A stretch of 64,000 bases of DNA from Streptomyces mobaraensis NBRC 13819 = DSM 40847 (GTDB taxonomy: Bacteria > Actinomycetota > Actinomycetes > Streptomycetales > Streptomycetaceae), in NCBI RefSeq assembly GCF_017916255.1, contig NZ_CP072827.1, forward strand, positions 1,116,001-1,180,000, read 5' to 3'. Below, one piece after another: positions 25,936 to 34,350 of this stretch. The notes under the pieces were generated by a model. That model searched no databases. It saw nothing but the letters and a program-made list of their open reading frames with translations, and had not been told where the DNA came from. A program made the translations under genes and the position numbers. Each line of letters starts with the position of its first letter. Position 1 is the first letter of the stretch.

Positions 25936-26276
25936 GAACCACTCTCCGTCCTGTCACGAGGGGCCCGCCGCGCGGGCCCGGGGGTGGGGCGGCGGCCCGC
26001 GGGGCCGCGTGCCGCCGAGGGGTCAACCAGTGCCGCACCGGGCCGGTTACGCCACCGGAGCGAAGCCCGTCCGGGGGCGGACCCCCGGGCCGGAGCCACG
26101 CCGAGCGACCCGATCATGACGCAGGGCTACCACGGAGCGCCGGAGAGCAGTCCTCCTTGTCGGATATGTGACGCTGGTGGCGTGCACATAACGAATGTCG
26201 AGGATGGGACGGGAGTCACCGGATTGCGAAGGAACCGTGAGCCCCTCGGGGTTTCCCGCGACCGGGGCCGATCATC
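25936..26276. other. Divergent intergenic region, winged-helix gene / SEDS gene
   Basis: This 341-bp region must hold the promoters for both genes. The segment 26150-26200 is less GC-rich (…CGGATATGTGACG…GCACATAACG…) and is the likeliest promoter of the SEDS gene. No gene or strong dyad seen. Confidence 0.4.
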
Positions 26277-27689
26277 ATGACGGGTGTGAGCGTGGAACCG
26301 GTACGCGTGGCGGACGGCGGCGACGAGGTTCCCGCCACGGCGCCCGCCCCGCGCGGGCGGCGGCGCCGGCACGAGGCCGTCCTGCTCTCCCTCGCCGTCG
26401 CGATCAGCGTCCTCGGCTACCTCTACGCGGGGGTGGCCACCACCGGAGACGTCCCGGACGGCCTGCCGGGCTTCGCCGGCGCGATGGTCTGCCTGGCCCT
26501 GGTGCCGCACCTGGTGCTGCGCCGCTGGGCCCGCCACGCGGACCCACTGATCCTGCCGCTCGCCACGCTGCTCTCCGGCCTCGGCCTGGTGCTGCTGTTC
26601 CGGCTCGACCACGCCTACGCGGCGCGCTACCACTCCCCCGGCACGGCCCCCGGCCAGTTGCTCTGGACGGTCATCGGCGTCGCCGTCTGCGTCGGCGTCC
26701 TCGTGGTGCTGCGCGACCACCGGTGGCTCCAGCGGTACATCTACCTGACCATGGTCGTGGCGCTGGTGCTGCTGATGGCGCCGGCCGCGTTCCCCGGCGA
26801 CACCTACGGCGCCAAGCGGTGGATCTTCCTGGGGCCGCTGTCGTTCCAGCCCGGCGAGTTCGTGAAGACCATGATCGCGATCTTCTTCGCGGGCTATCTG
26901 GTCGCCCACCGCGACGCCCTGGCGCTCACCGGCCGCAAGGTCCTCGGCTTCCGCCTGCCGCCCGGCCGGCAGCTCGCCCCCATCCTCGCCGTGTGGGTGC
27001 TGAGCCTGCTGGTCCTGGTGCTCGAACGGGACCTCGGCACCTCCCTGATCTTCTTCGGGCTGTTCGTGGTGATGCTCTACGCGGCCACCGAGCGCACCAG
27101 CTGGGTGCTGTGCGGGCTGCTGATGGCCGTGGTCGGGGCCGCCGCCGTCGGCTCCACCGAGCAGCACGTCAAGGGCCGCATCGTCGCCTGGCTGCACCCC
27201 TTCGACATCTACCTGCCCAAGGCGCAGCGGCCCCCGGGGCTGATCTCGGACCAGGCCGCGCAGGCCCTGTTCTCGTTCGGCAGCGGCGGCCTCTCCGGGA
27301 CCGGGCTGGGCCGGGGCCACCCGGAGCTCATCGGGTTCGCCGGCCGGAGCGACTTCATCCTCACCACGGTCGGGGAGGAGCTGGGCCTGGCCGGGCTGAT
27401 GGCGGTGCTGCTCGTCTACGCGCTGCTGGTGGAGCGCGGGCTGAGCACGGCGCTGCGCTCCCGCGACCCGTTCGGCAAGCTGCTGGCCGTGGGGCTGGCG
27501 GCGGCGCTGGCGCTCCAGGTGTTCGTGGTGGCCGGAGGTGTCATGGGACTGATCCCGCTGACGGGCAAGGCCCTGCCGTTCCTGGCCAAGGGAGGTTCCT
27601 CGCTGGTCGCCAACTGGCTGCTGATCGCGCTGCTGCTGCGGATCAGCGACGCGGCCGGACGGGAGCGCGAGGCGGCGCGGCCGGGGTAG
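26277..27689 (+). CDS. SEDS-family peptidoglycan glycosyltransferase (FtsW/RodA/SpoVE type)
   Basis: A 470-aa polytopic membrane protein with about ten membrane segments. Family signatures: YGAKRWIFLGPLSFQPGEFVK (the WI…QPSE-type motif), the LERDLGTSL motif containing the catalytic-site Asp of SEDS polymerases, and the C-terminal GLIPLTGKALPFLAKGGSS. SEDS proteins polymerise lipid II into glycan strands with a class B penicillin-binding protein. None is adjacent, so this is a stand-alone paralogue; streptomycetes carry several. Which one (RodA-like or a sporulation-type FtsW paralogue) cannot be settled here. The ATG lacks a clear ribosome binding site; GTG 26292 is an alternative. Confidence 0.9.
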   Translation: MTGVSVEPVRVADGGDEVPATAPAPRGRRRRHEAVLLSLAVAISVLGYLYAGVATTGDVPDGLPGFAGAMVCLALVPHLVLRRWARHADPLILPLATLLSGLGLVLLFRLDHAYAARYHSPGTAPGQLLWTVIGVAVCVGVLVVLRDHRWLQRYIYLTMVVALVLLMAPAAFPGDTYGAKRWIFLGPLSFQPGEFVKTMIAIFFAGYLVAHRDALALTGRKVLGFRLPPGRQLAPILAVWVLSLLVLVLERDLGTSLIFFGLFVVMLYAATERTSWVLCGLLMAVVGAAAVGSTEQHVKGRIVAWLHPFDIYLPKAQRPPGLISDQAAQALFSFGSGGLSGTGLGRGHPELIGFAGRSDFILTTVGEELGLAGLMAVLLVYALLVERGLSTALRSRDPFGKLLAVGLAAALALQVFVVAGGVMGLIPLTGKALPFLAKGGSSLVANWLLIALLLRISDAAGREREAARPG

Positions 27690-27829
27690 CGTGCTCGGCC
27701 GTTCGCGCCGTCCGGCGGCGCGTTCGCGTGCCGTAGGGGACACGGTGGACGGGCAGTATCCCGGGGAGCACGCGCGTACCTGCCGCGACGCGCGTCACCG
27801 GGTGCCGCCTCCACCGAAGGAGCGTCAGC

Positions 27830-29500
27830 ATGCCCCACCCTCTCCCCGTCCGCCGGTCCCTCGCCATCGGCCCCACCGGCCCTACCGGCCCCACCGGCCA
27901 CCGCCGCGCCGCCGTGCGCACCGGTCTGGCCGCCGCCCTCCTCGCCTGCGCGACCGCCCTCGCCCCCGCCCTCGTCCCCGCGCCGGCCGCCGCCGCGCCC
28001 GACCGCGCCGACCCCGTCGTCCACACCGCGCAGGGGGCCCTCCGGGGGCGCGCGCACGGGGCGTACGAGACGTTCCGGGGCGTCCCGTACGCCCAGCCGC
28101 CCCTCGGCGACCTGCGCTGGCGCGCCCCCGTGCCCGTCCGCCCCTGGCACGGCGTACGGGACGCGGGGGCGTCCGGGCCGCGGTGCGCGCAGGCGGACCT
28201 GAGGACCGGCGCGCCCGTCGGCTCCGAGGACTGCCTCCGGCTCGACGTCACCCGGCCCGCCGGCCGGGCACCGGCCCGGGGCCGGCCGGTCATGGTCTGG
28301 CTGCACGGCGGCGCCTTCGTCAGCGGCTCGGCCGCCGACTACCCGGCCGGGCGGCTCGCGGCGCGCGGGGACGCGGTGGTGGTGGCCGTCGAGTACCGGC
28401 TGGGCGTCTTCGGCCTGTTCGGCCACCCGGGGCTGGGCGGAGCGCCGGACTTCACGCTCGCCGACCAGCGGGCCGCCCTGCGCTGGGTCCGGGACAACGC
28501 CCGCCGCTTCGGCGGCGACCCCGGGCGGGTGACGCTCTTCGGCGAGTCGGCGGGCGCGCTGAGCGCCTGCGCCCACCTCGTCGCGCCGGAGTCCGCCGGG
28601 CTGTTCCACCGGGCGGTGCTGCAGAGCGGGTCGTGTCTGACGAGCATGCCGAAGGGGGCCGTGATGCCGGGGGCGCCCGCGTGGTCCCCGTGGGCGCGGG
28701 AGCGCGACACCCGCGCGGCCGGCGAGGCGGCGGCGCGCCGGCTGGGCTGCGGGCGCGCGGCGGACGCGCTGCGCTGCCTGCGGGCGCTGCCGGCCGCCAG
28801 ACTGGCGACGCCCGAGCTGATGCGGGCGTTCTCCTCCGTCTCCTACGGCAACCGGCCGCTGCCGGAGGAACCGGGCCGGGCCCTGCGGGCGGGCCGCTTC
28901 CGGCGGGTGCCGGTGGTCCAGGGCACCAACCGCGACGAGATGCGGTACTTCGTGGCCGACTCCTTCGCCGCGTACCCCGTCCGCGACGAGCGGGACTACA
29001 GGGCCCGGCTGCGTGACGCCTTCGGGGACGCGGCGGCCGCCGTCGAGCGGCGCTACCCGGCCCGCGGCTTCCCCACCCCCGCCCTCGCCTGGGCCGCCGT
29101 CCTCACCGACCGCTCCTGGACGTGCACCACGCTGCGGGCGGACCGGCTGCTGGCGGCGCGGGTGCCGGTGTACGGGTACGAGTTCGCCGACCGGTCGGCG
29201 CCCAATCTCTTCGGCCTGCCCACCGTCCCCGAGGTGCCGTACGGGGCGGCGCACGGCTTCGAGCTGCCGTACCTGTTCGATGCCCGGGCGCCGTTCACCG
29301 CCGGGCAGCGGGCGCTGTCGGCGCGGATGACCGACGCGTGGACGCGGTTCGCCCGGACGTCCGTCCCCGGCCCCGAGTGGCCCGGGTTCGGCGGCCCGGC
29401 GCCGCGGGTGCTGTCGCTGGCCCCCGGGGCGGGCGGGATCCGGCCGGTGGACGCGGCGGCGGTCCACCGGTGCGCGTTCTGGGAGCGGCACGGCGCCTGA
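27830..29500 (+). CDS. Secreted type-B carboxylesterase
   Basis: A 556-aa alpha/beta-hydrolase of the carboxylesterase type-B family. A signal peptide is evident: Arg residues near 25, hydrophobic TGLAAALLACATALAPALV, then an AAAA cleavage region near 57. Motifs: FRGVPYAQPPLG, SEDCLRLDV, the oxyanion hole WLHGGAF, the nucleophile elbow GESAG with Ser240, the catalytic Glu region, and AAHGFELPYLF with the catalytic His. It would hydrolyse carboxylic esters outside the cell. An unusual (Gly-Pro-Thr) repeat, PTGPTGPTG, sits in the leader. The DNA ligase gene follows 42 bp later in the same direction but is functionally unrelated. Confidence 0.93.
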   Translation: MPHPLPVRRSLAIGPTGPTGPTGHRRAAVRTGLAAALLACATALAPALVPAPAAAAPDRADPVVHTAQGALRGRAHGAYETFRGVPYAQPPLGDLRWRAPVPVRPWHGVRDAGASGPRCAQADLRTGAPVGSEDCLRLDVTRPAGRAPARGRPVMVWLHGGAFVSGSAADYPAGRLAARGDAVVVAVEYRLGVFGLFGHPGLGGAPDFTLADQRAALRWVRDNARRFGGDPGRVTLFGESAGALSACAHLVAPESAGLFHRAVLQSGSCLTSMPKGAVMPGAPAWSPWARERDTRAAGEAAARRLGCGRAADALRCLRALPAARLATPELMRAFSSVSYGNRPLPEEPGRALRAGRFRRVPVVQGTNRDEMRYFVADSFAAYPVRDERDYRARLRDAFGDAAAAVERRYPARGFPTPALAWAAVLTDRSWTCTTLRADRLLAARVPVYGYEFADRSAPNLFGLPTVPEVPYGAAHGFELPYLFDARAPFTAGQRALSARMTDAWTRFARTSVPGPEWPGFGGPAPRVLSLAPGAGGIRPVDAAAVHRCAFWERHGA

Positions 29501-29542
29501 CCCCGGCCTGCGGCCCGGCCGGTCCCGGTGCACGATGGGGGC

Positions 29543-31246
29543 ATGCTGCTGGCCGAGCTCGCCCGGGTGTCCGCCGAGGTGGCGGCGGTCCGCGCGCGGT
29601 CCGCGAAGGTCGCGCTGCTCGCCGGGCTGTTCCGGGACGCGGAGCCGGGCGAGGGCCCGCTCGTGGTCCCGTACCTGGCGGGCCGGCTGCCGCAGCGGAG
29701 GACCGGCCTGGGCTGGAGCACCCTGCGCGACCCGCCGGCCCCGGCGGGCACGCCCTCCCTGACCGTCGCCGAGGTGGACGCCGCGCTCACCGCCATCGCG
29801 GCCGTGGCCGGCAAGGGGGCGCAGGCCGAACGGAAGCGGCGGGTGGACGCCCTGCTGGCCCGGGCCACCGAGGAGGAACAGCGCTTCCTGCTCCGCCTGA
29901 TCGGCGGCGAGCTGCGGCAGGGCGCCCTGGACGCGCTGGCCGCCGAGGGCCTGGCGGCGGCGACGGGCGCGACGCCGGACGCGGTGCGGCGGGCGGTGAT
30001 GCTCGGCGGTTCGCTGGGCGCGGTGGCCCGGGCCCTGCTGGCGGACGGCCCGGCGGCGCTGGAGGCGTTCCGGCTCCACGTGGGGCGCCCGGTGCAGCCG
30101 ATGCTCGCGCAGACGGCCAAGGACGTCGACGACGGGCTGGACCGGCTCGGGCCGTGCGCGGTGGAGGAGAAGCTGGACGGCATCCGCGTCCAGGTGCACC
30201 GGGACGGCGCCGAGGTGCGCGTCTGGACCCGCACCCTGGACGACATCACCGACCGGTTGCCCGAACTGACCGCCGTCGCACGTGAGTTGCCGGTGACGTC
30301 GGCGGTCCTGGACGGCGAGGTGATCGCCCTGGACGCGGCCGGCCGGCCGCACCCCTTCCAGGACGTCGCCGGGCGGGTCGGCACCCGGTCCGGCGCGCAG
30401 GGCGGCCTGCCCCTGTCACCGGTCTTCTTCGACGCGCTCGCCGTGGACGGCCGCGACCTGCTGGGGCTGTCCACCGCGGACCGGCACGCCGAACTGGCCC
30501 GGGTGGTGCCCGAGCCGCTGCGGGTCCGCCGGCTGGTGGCCGCCGACCCGGCCGACGCCGAAACCCGCGCGGCGGCCCGGGCGTTCGCGGCGGACGTGCT
30601 GCGGCGCGGCCACGAGGGCGTCGTCCTCAAGGCCCTCGACGCGCCCTACACGGCGGGCCGCCGGGGCGCCTCCTGGCTGAAGGTGAAGCCCGTGCACACC
30701 CTGGACCTGGTGGTGCTCGCCGCCGAACGCGGCCACGGCCGGCGCACCGGCAGGCTCTCCAACCTGCACCTGGGCGCGCGGCGGCCGGACGGCTCGTTCG
30801 CCATGCTGGGCAAGACGTTCAAGGGCCTGACGGACGCGATGCTGGAGTGGCAGACGCGGCGCCTGGGCGAGTTGGCGGTGCACGACGACGGGTGGGTGGT
30901 GACGGTCCGCCCCGAACTGGTCGTCGAGATCGCCTACGACGGGCTCCAGCGCTCCACCCGCTACCCGGCGGGCGTGGCCCTGCGCTTCGCCCGCGTCGTC
31001 CGCTACCGCGAGGACAAGCGGGCGGAGGACGCGGACACGGTGGAGACGGTCCTGACGTCGGCGGCGGGCGCCCGCATCCGCCCGGTTGGGGAGGGCCCGG
31101 TTGGGGAGGAGCCGGTTGGGGAGGAGCCGGTTGGGGAAGGCCCGGCGGCGGAGAACCCGACCCCGCCAGACCCGGCCGCGGAGGGTCCGACCCCGCAGAA
31201 CCCGGCCGCGGGGAACCCAGCCGCGGAGAGGGAACCGCCCGCCTGA
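29543..31246 (+). CDS. ATP-dependent DNA ligase with repetitive C-terminal tail
   Basis: A 567-aa ATP-dependent DNA ligase. An N-terminal helical DNA-binding domain (1-185, with RFLLRLIGGELRQGALDAL) leads to the nucleotidyltransferase domain, whose active-site Lys210 lies in EEKLDGIRVQVHRDG; motifs DGEVIAL, EGVVLKALDAPY and SWLKVKP follow. The OB-fold covers about 390-510. The last ~55 residues are a Pro/Glu/Gly tail of near-repeats (PVGEEPVGEEPVGEG, then AAENPTPPDPAAEGPT) outside the family domain. Actinobacteria carry such ligases beside the essential NAD-dependent LigA, usually linked to repair. Start ATG 29543 follows a short gap after the esterase. Confidence 0.93.
   Translation: MLLAELARVSAEVAAVRARSAKVALLAGLFRDAEPGEGPLVVPYLAGRLPQRRTGLGWSTLRDPPAPAGTPSLTVAEVDAALTAIAAVAGKGAQAERKRRVDALLARATEEEQRFLLRLIGGELRQGALDALAAEGLAAATGATPDAVRRAVMLGGSLGAVARALLADGPAALEAFRLHVGRPVQPMLAQTAKDVDDGLDRLGPCAVEEKLDGIRVQVHRDGAEVRVWTRTLDDITDRLPELTAVARELPVTSAVLDGEVIALDAAGRPHPFQDVAGRVGTRSGAQGGLPLSPVFFDALAVDGRDLLGLSTADRHAELARVVPEPLRVRRLVAADPADAETRAAARAFAADVLRRGHEGVVLKALDAPYTAGRRGASWLKVKPVHTLDLVVLAAERGHGRRTGRLSNLHLGARRPDGSFAMLGKTFKGLTDAMLEWQTRRLGELAVHDDGWVVTVRPELVVEIAYDGLQRSTRYPAGVALRFARVVRYREDKRAEDADTVETVLTSAAGARIRPVGEGPVGEEPVGEEPVGEGPAAENPTPPDPAAEGPTPQNPAAGNPAAEREPPA
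31083..31222 (+). repeat. Tandem repeats encoding the ligase tail
   Basis: Four units of about 15 bp (CCGGTTGGGGAGGAG and variants) at 31083-31142 encode the PVGE(E/G) repeats, followed by looser 27-bp-scale units encoding the NP(T/A)-rich part. Confidence 0.7.
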
Positions 31247-31295
31247 GCGGCCCCCCGCGCCCCCCGCCCCGGCCGGCCTGTGCATGATGTGGATC

Positions 31296-32171
31296 ATGAC
31301 GATCTCGGTGACGCCCCCGGCCAGGACCGGGGAGCAGCGGTTGTCCGACGGCAGGGTGCTGGGCTGGGCGGAGTGGGGTCCGCCGGACGGTACGCCGGTG
31401 CTGTTCTCCCCCGGCGCGGGCACGAGCCGGCGGCTCGGTTTCGCGGCCGGGGCGGTGGCGGGCGAGGGCGTCCGGCTGATCGCCCTGGACCGGCCCGGAC
31501 TGGGCGCCTCCTCCCCCGCGCCAGGGCGGACGTTCGCGGAGTTCGCCGCGGACGTCCGCGAGTTCGCCGACCGCCGGGGCCTCGGCCGGCCCGCCATGGC
31601 CGGCCACTCCCAGGGGGCGCCCTTCGCCCTCGCCTGCGCCGCCGCCGGGGTGACGCGGGCGCTGGCCGTGGTCGCGGGGGCGGACGAGGTGGCGGAACCC
31701 CGCTTCGCGGACGCCCTGCCGCCGGAACTCCGCTCCCTGGTGGACCTCTCGGTGCGCGAACCGGACGCGGCGGAGCGGGTCTTCGCCGACTTCGGCCCGG
31801 ACCGCCTGTGGGACCTGGTCATGCGGTCCAGCCCCGCCTGCGACCTGAAGGTCTATCAGGAACCGGGCTTCGCCGCCGCGTACCGCGAGGCGCTGGACGA
31901 AGGCTTCCGGCAGGGCGCCGCGGGCTACGCCCGGGACACCGTCCTCGCGATGGGGCACTGGGGGATCGACCTCTCGTCCGTCACCGTCCCCGTGGACGTC
32001 TGGTACGGGGCGGAGGACACCGGCCACTCCCCCGACCTCGGACGCGGCCTGGCCGCGCGGATCCCCGGGGCCGTCCGGCACGTCGTACCGGGCACCGGCG
32101 GCGCCGTCCTGTGGACGGCGGCCCGGGAGATCCTCCGGACCCTGACGGCACACGCGGACCGGCCGGCCTGA
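31296..32171 (+). CDS. Alpha/beta-fold hydrolase, possibly without the catalytic His
   Basis: A 291-aa alpha/beta hydrolase. The nucleophile elbow GHSQGAPFAL places Ser105, the oxyanion region is LFSPGAGTSRRLG, and the acid is likely Asp in VDVWYGAEDTGHS. The C-terminal position that normally carries the catalytic His reads VVPGTGGAVLWT, with Gly where His is expected, so a classic triad may be incomplete. No signal peptide. Start choice is weak: ATG 31284, 31287 and 31296 are in frame and none has a good ribosome binding site. Substrate unknown. A perfect hairpin follows its stop. Confidence 0.85.
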   Translation: MTISVTPPARTGEQRLSDGRVLGWAEWGPPDGTPVLFSPGAGTSRRLGFAAGAVAGEGVRLIALDRPGLGASSPAPGRTFAEFAADVREFADRRGLGRPAMAGHSQGAPFALACAAAGVTRALAVVAGADEVAEPRFADALPPELRSLVDLSVREPDAAERVFADFGPDRLWDLVMRSSPACDLKVYQEPGFAAAYREALDEGFRQGAAGYARDTVLAMGHWGIDLSSVTVPVDVWYGAEDTGHSPDLGRGLAARIPGAVRHVVPGTGGAVLWTAAREILRTLTAHADRPA

Positions 32172-32174
32172 CGG

Positions 32175-32204
32175 GCGGGGGTGCCGGGCGCCCGGCGCCC
32201 CCGC
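32175..32204. terminator. Palindromic terminator between convergent genes
   Basis: A 30-bp palindrome (15-bp arms with one G-T wobble, no loop) three bases after the hydrolase stop and eight bases before the convergent glycosidase stop. Confidence 0.75.
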
Positions 32205-32212
32205 GCGCTCCG

Positions 32213-34222
32213 CTACCGGTTGACGTCCGCCGGGCAGAGCCGCCGCGGCTTCGCGTCGCCCTTCAGCTTCGCGTCCACGCAGCCGCCCGGCAGGCCCTGG
32301 TACGCCTTCGTGCCGAAGTTGGCCGTCACGGTGAGGACGCCGTCGCCGAAGACCGTCCGCTGGACCGCGCGGTCGCCGGTGAGCGTGCGGAAGTCGGTCA
32401 TCGCCTCCGTCCCCGCCGCCTGGTGCAGGGGCGAGAAGTACCGCTGGAGGGCGGCGAGTTCCGGTCCCCGCTCCTTGATGGACGGGCCGTCGAGGACGAA
32501 GTTGAGCGGGGTGTTGTAGAGCATGGCGAGCAGGGCCCGCGTCGTCTTCTGCTTCGGGAGCTTGTCGTACGGGAGTTCCCAGCGCTCGGTGTTGACGAGC
32601 GAGTCGTGCAGCGCGGTCTCGTACAGGGGGACGCGGTAGGCGGGGTCGTACATCGCCTTGGCGACGTCGGCGGGGAGTTCGGCGGGCTTGAAGAAGATCC
32701 CGGGGGCCTTGGCGGGGGTGTAGCCGCCCCACTTCTCCTTGTCGCGTTCGGCCTTCCACAGCCCGTCGGCCACCGGGGTGCCGGAGCCGTGGTCGAAGGC
32801 GAGGACGCCGTTGGCCCAGGCGCCGGCGGACTCGGAGCCGAGGACGAGGCGGTCCTTCTTCGTCAGCCGTTCCATCCGGGCCAGCCGGTTGGCGCGGTCG
32901 CGGTCCTTGGTCATCGGGTGGGCCGGGCTGTGGTCGCGGAACAGCTCGCCGGCCGCGTCCACGTCGAGGAAGTAGCTGTCGGCGCCGTTCCGCGTCATGG
33001 CGCGGGTGCGGTCGGCGAGGTAGTGCTTGCCCGCCTCGGCCTTCTCGAACGCCTCGGAGCTGAGGTAGCAGCCGCGGTCGTGGAAGCCCGGCTCCGGCTT
33101 GCCGTCCGCGCGCCGGACGCAGAAGTCGGGGTAGACCGTGCCGGGCCAGACGGAGGTGGGGGCGTCGGAGGTCTTCGGGTCCTGGCCGTTGGCGAACGAG
33201 TCGTAGGGGCCGACGAGGTAGCCCGCCTCCTTCGCCGCGGCGACCGCCTTGGCGTCCATCGGCGTGTCGTCGGCGTCGTAGCCGAGCCACATCCGGTCCA
33301 CGCCGAGCGCGCGCAGCGCGCGGACGCCGTCCGCGGTGCGGGCCTGCCCCCAGGTGTAGGCGTGGAAGGCGCCCAGCAGCTTCTTGGTGGCGGGCAGGGC
33401 CTCGGCCTTGCGGCGGAGGCTGCCGAGCCGACCGTGTTCGGCGAGCCAGGCGCGGTACTCGCGGGCGGGGGCGACCGGGGATCCGTCGGTGAGGGCGAAG
33501 GCGACGGTGTACTCGGTGGTGCCCTCGCCGCGCGAGAAGCGGTGGGCGGCGGCGGTCCGCAGCCGGCCGCCCTCGGAGGTGACGCGCAGGGTGGTGCCGA
33601 TGTCGGTGGGCACCAGGTAGCCGACGCCGCGGCCCGGGCCCAGCCCGTACCCCCACAGCGGCAGCGACAGGCCGGAGTCCACGGGCGTCTCGCCGTCCAC
33701 GAGGCCGGCGCGCGGGGAGTTCCAGAAGGGGTCGGCGACGGGCAGCGAGAGCCCCTCGCCGCGGGCCAGCTGGAGGCTGGACGCGGCCCGGTCGGCGCCG
33801 GTGACCGGCCAGTTCAGCGTGGTGTCGGCGGTGCCGCCGGCCTTGACCGAGACGAGCAGCCGGCCGTGGTCGGCGCGGGCGGTGACGGACAGTCCGGCAC
33901 GCGGGTAGTCCCAGCGCGCTCCGTCGGCGGTGGCGCTGACGCGGCCGGGGGCCCCGAGCGCGCCCGCGGCGGGGGCGGAGAGCTCGGCGGTGCCGCCGCC
34001 GGCGGCGCGGGCGGTCACCCGCAGGGTGGCGGTGTCGACGGTCGCGGTGCCGCCGCGTACGGGGATGTCGACGAGGCCGCCGTGGATCCGGGGCCCGGCC
34101 GTCGCGGCCCGGGAGGGCGCGGGGGCGGCGTCGGCGGAGCCGGCGAGGGAGACGCACGGGAGGGTCGCCGCGAGGGCGACCGCCACGGCGCGGGCAGCGT
34201 GACGTGAGGTCGTGATGCGCAT
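32213..34222 (-). CDS. Secreted glycoside hydrolase, GH101/GH129-related (GHL) type
   Basis: A 669-aa secreted protein. A signal peptide ends near residue 32 (AVAVALAATLPCVSLAGSADAA). Residues 45-265 look like a beta-sandwich and 265-560 like a (beta/alpha)8 barrel with GVDRMWLGYDADDTPMD, NGADSYFLDVDAAGELF and LVLGSESAGAW, where Asp and Glu are candidate catalytic residues. It resembles the GHL group related to GH101/GH129 (endo-alpha-N-acetylgalactosaminidases), though I am not sure of the exact family. No clear ribosome binding site precedes the ATG. A LacI-type operator lies 26-39 bp upstream, suggesting sugar-responsive control. Substrate could be a mucin-type or plant alpha-linked glycan. 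Confidence 0.75.
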   Translation of the reverse strand: MRITTSRHAARAVAVALAATLPCVSLAGSADAAPAPSRAATAGPRIHGGLVDIPVRGGTATVDTATLRVTARAAGGGTAELSAPAAGALGAPGRVSATADGARWDYPRAGLSVTARADHGRLLVSVKAGGTADTTLNWPVTGADRAASSLQLARGEGLSLPVADPFWNSPRAGLVDGETPVDSGLSLPLWGYGLGPGRGVGYLVPTDIGTTLRVTSEGGRLRTAAAHRFSRGEGTTEYTVAFALTDGSPVAPAREYRAWLAEHGRLGSLRRKAEALPATKKLLGAFHAYTWGQARTADGVRALRALGVDRMWLGYDADDTPMDAKAVAAAKEAGYLVGPYDSFANGQDPKTSDAPTSVWPGTVYPDFCVRRADGKPEPGFHDRGCYLSSEAFEKAEAGKHYLADRTRAMTRNGADSYFLDVDAAGELFRDHSPAHPMTKDRDRANRLARMERLTKKDRLVLGSESAGAWANGVLAFDHGSGTPVADGLWKAERDKEKWGGYTPAKAPGIFFKPAELPADVAKAMYDPAYRVPLYETALHDSLVNTERWELPYDKLPKQKTTRALLAMLYNTPLNFVLDGPSIKERGPELAALQRYFSPLHQAAGTEAMTDFRTLTGDRAVQRTVFGDGVLTVTANFGTKAYQGLPGGCVDAKLKGDAKPRRLCPADVNR

Positions 34223-34247
34223 GGGGAGTTGATAGTGAACGGACCTA

Positions 34248-34261
34248 AGAAAGCGTTCTCA
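34248..34261. promoter_or_regulatory. LacI/CRE-type operator upstream of the glycosidase
   Basis: Read leftward the site is TGAGAACGCTTTCT, matching the LacI-family/CRE pattern TGWNANCGNTNWCA at 13 of 14 positions. It lies between the glycosidase and the divergent FUSC gene. Confidence 0.5.
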
Positions 34262-34350
34262 CAATTCCGCCCGCCGCCTCGCCGGACCGATGGCCCGGAC
34301 ATGGATCCGGCCGGACGTGGCACACACAAGAGGTGTGGCGAGAGAGAACG

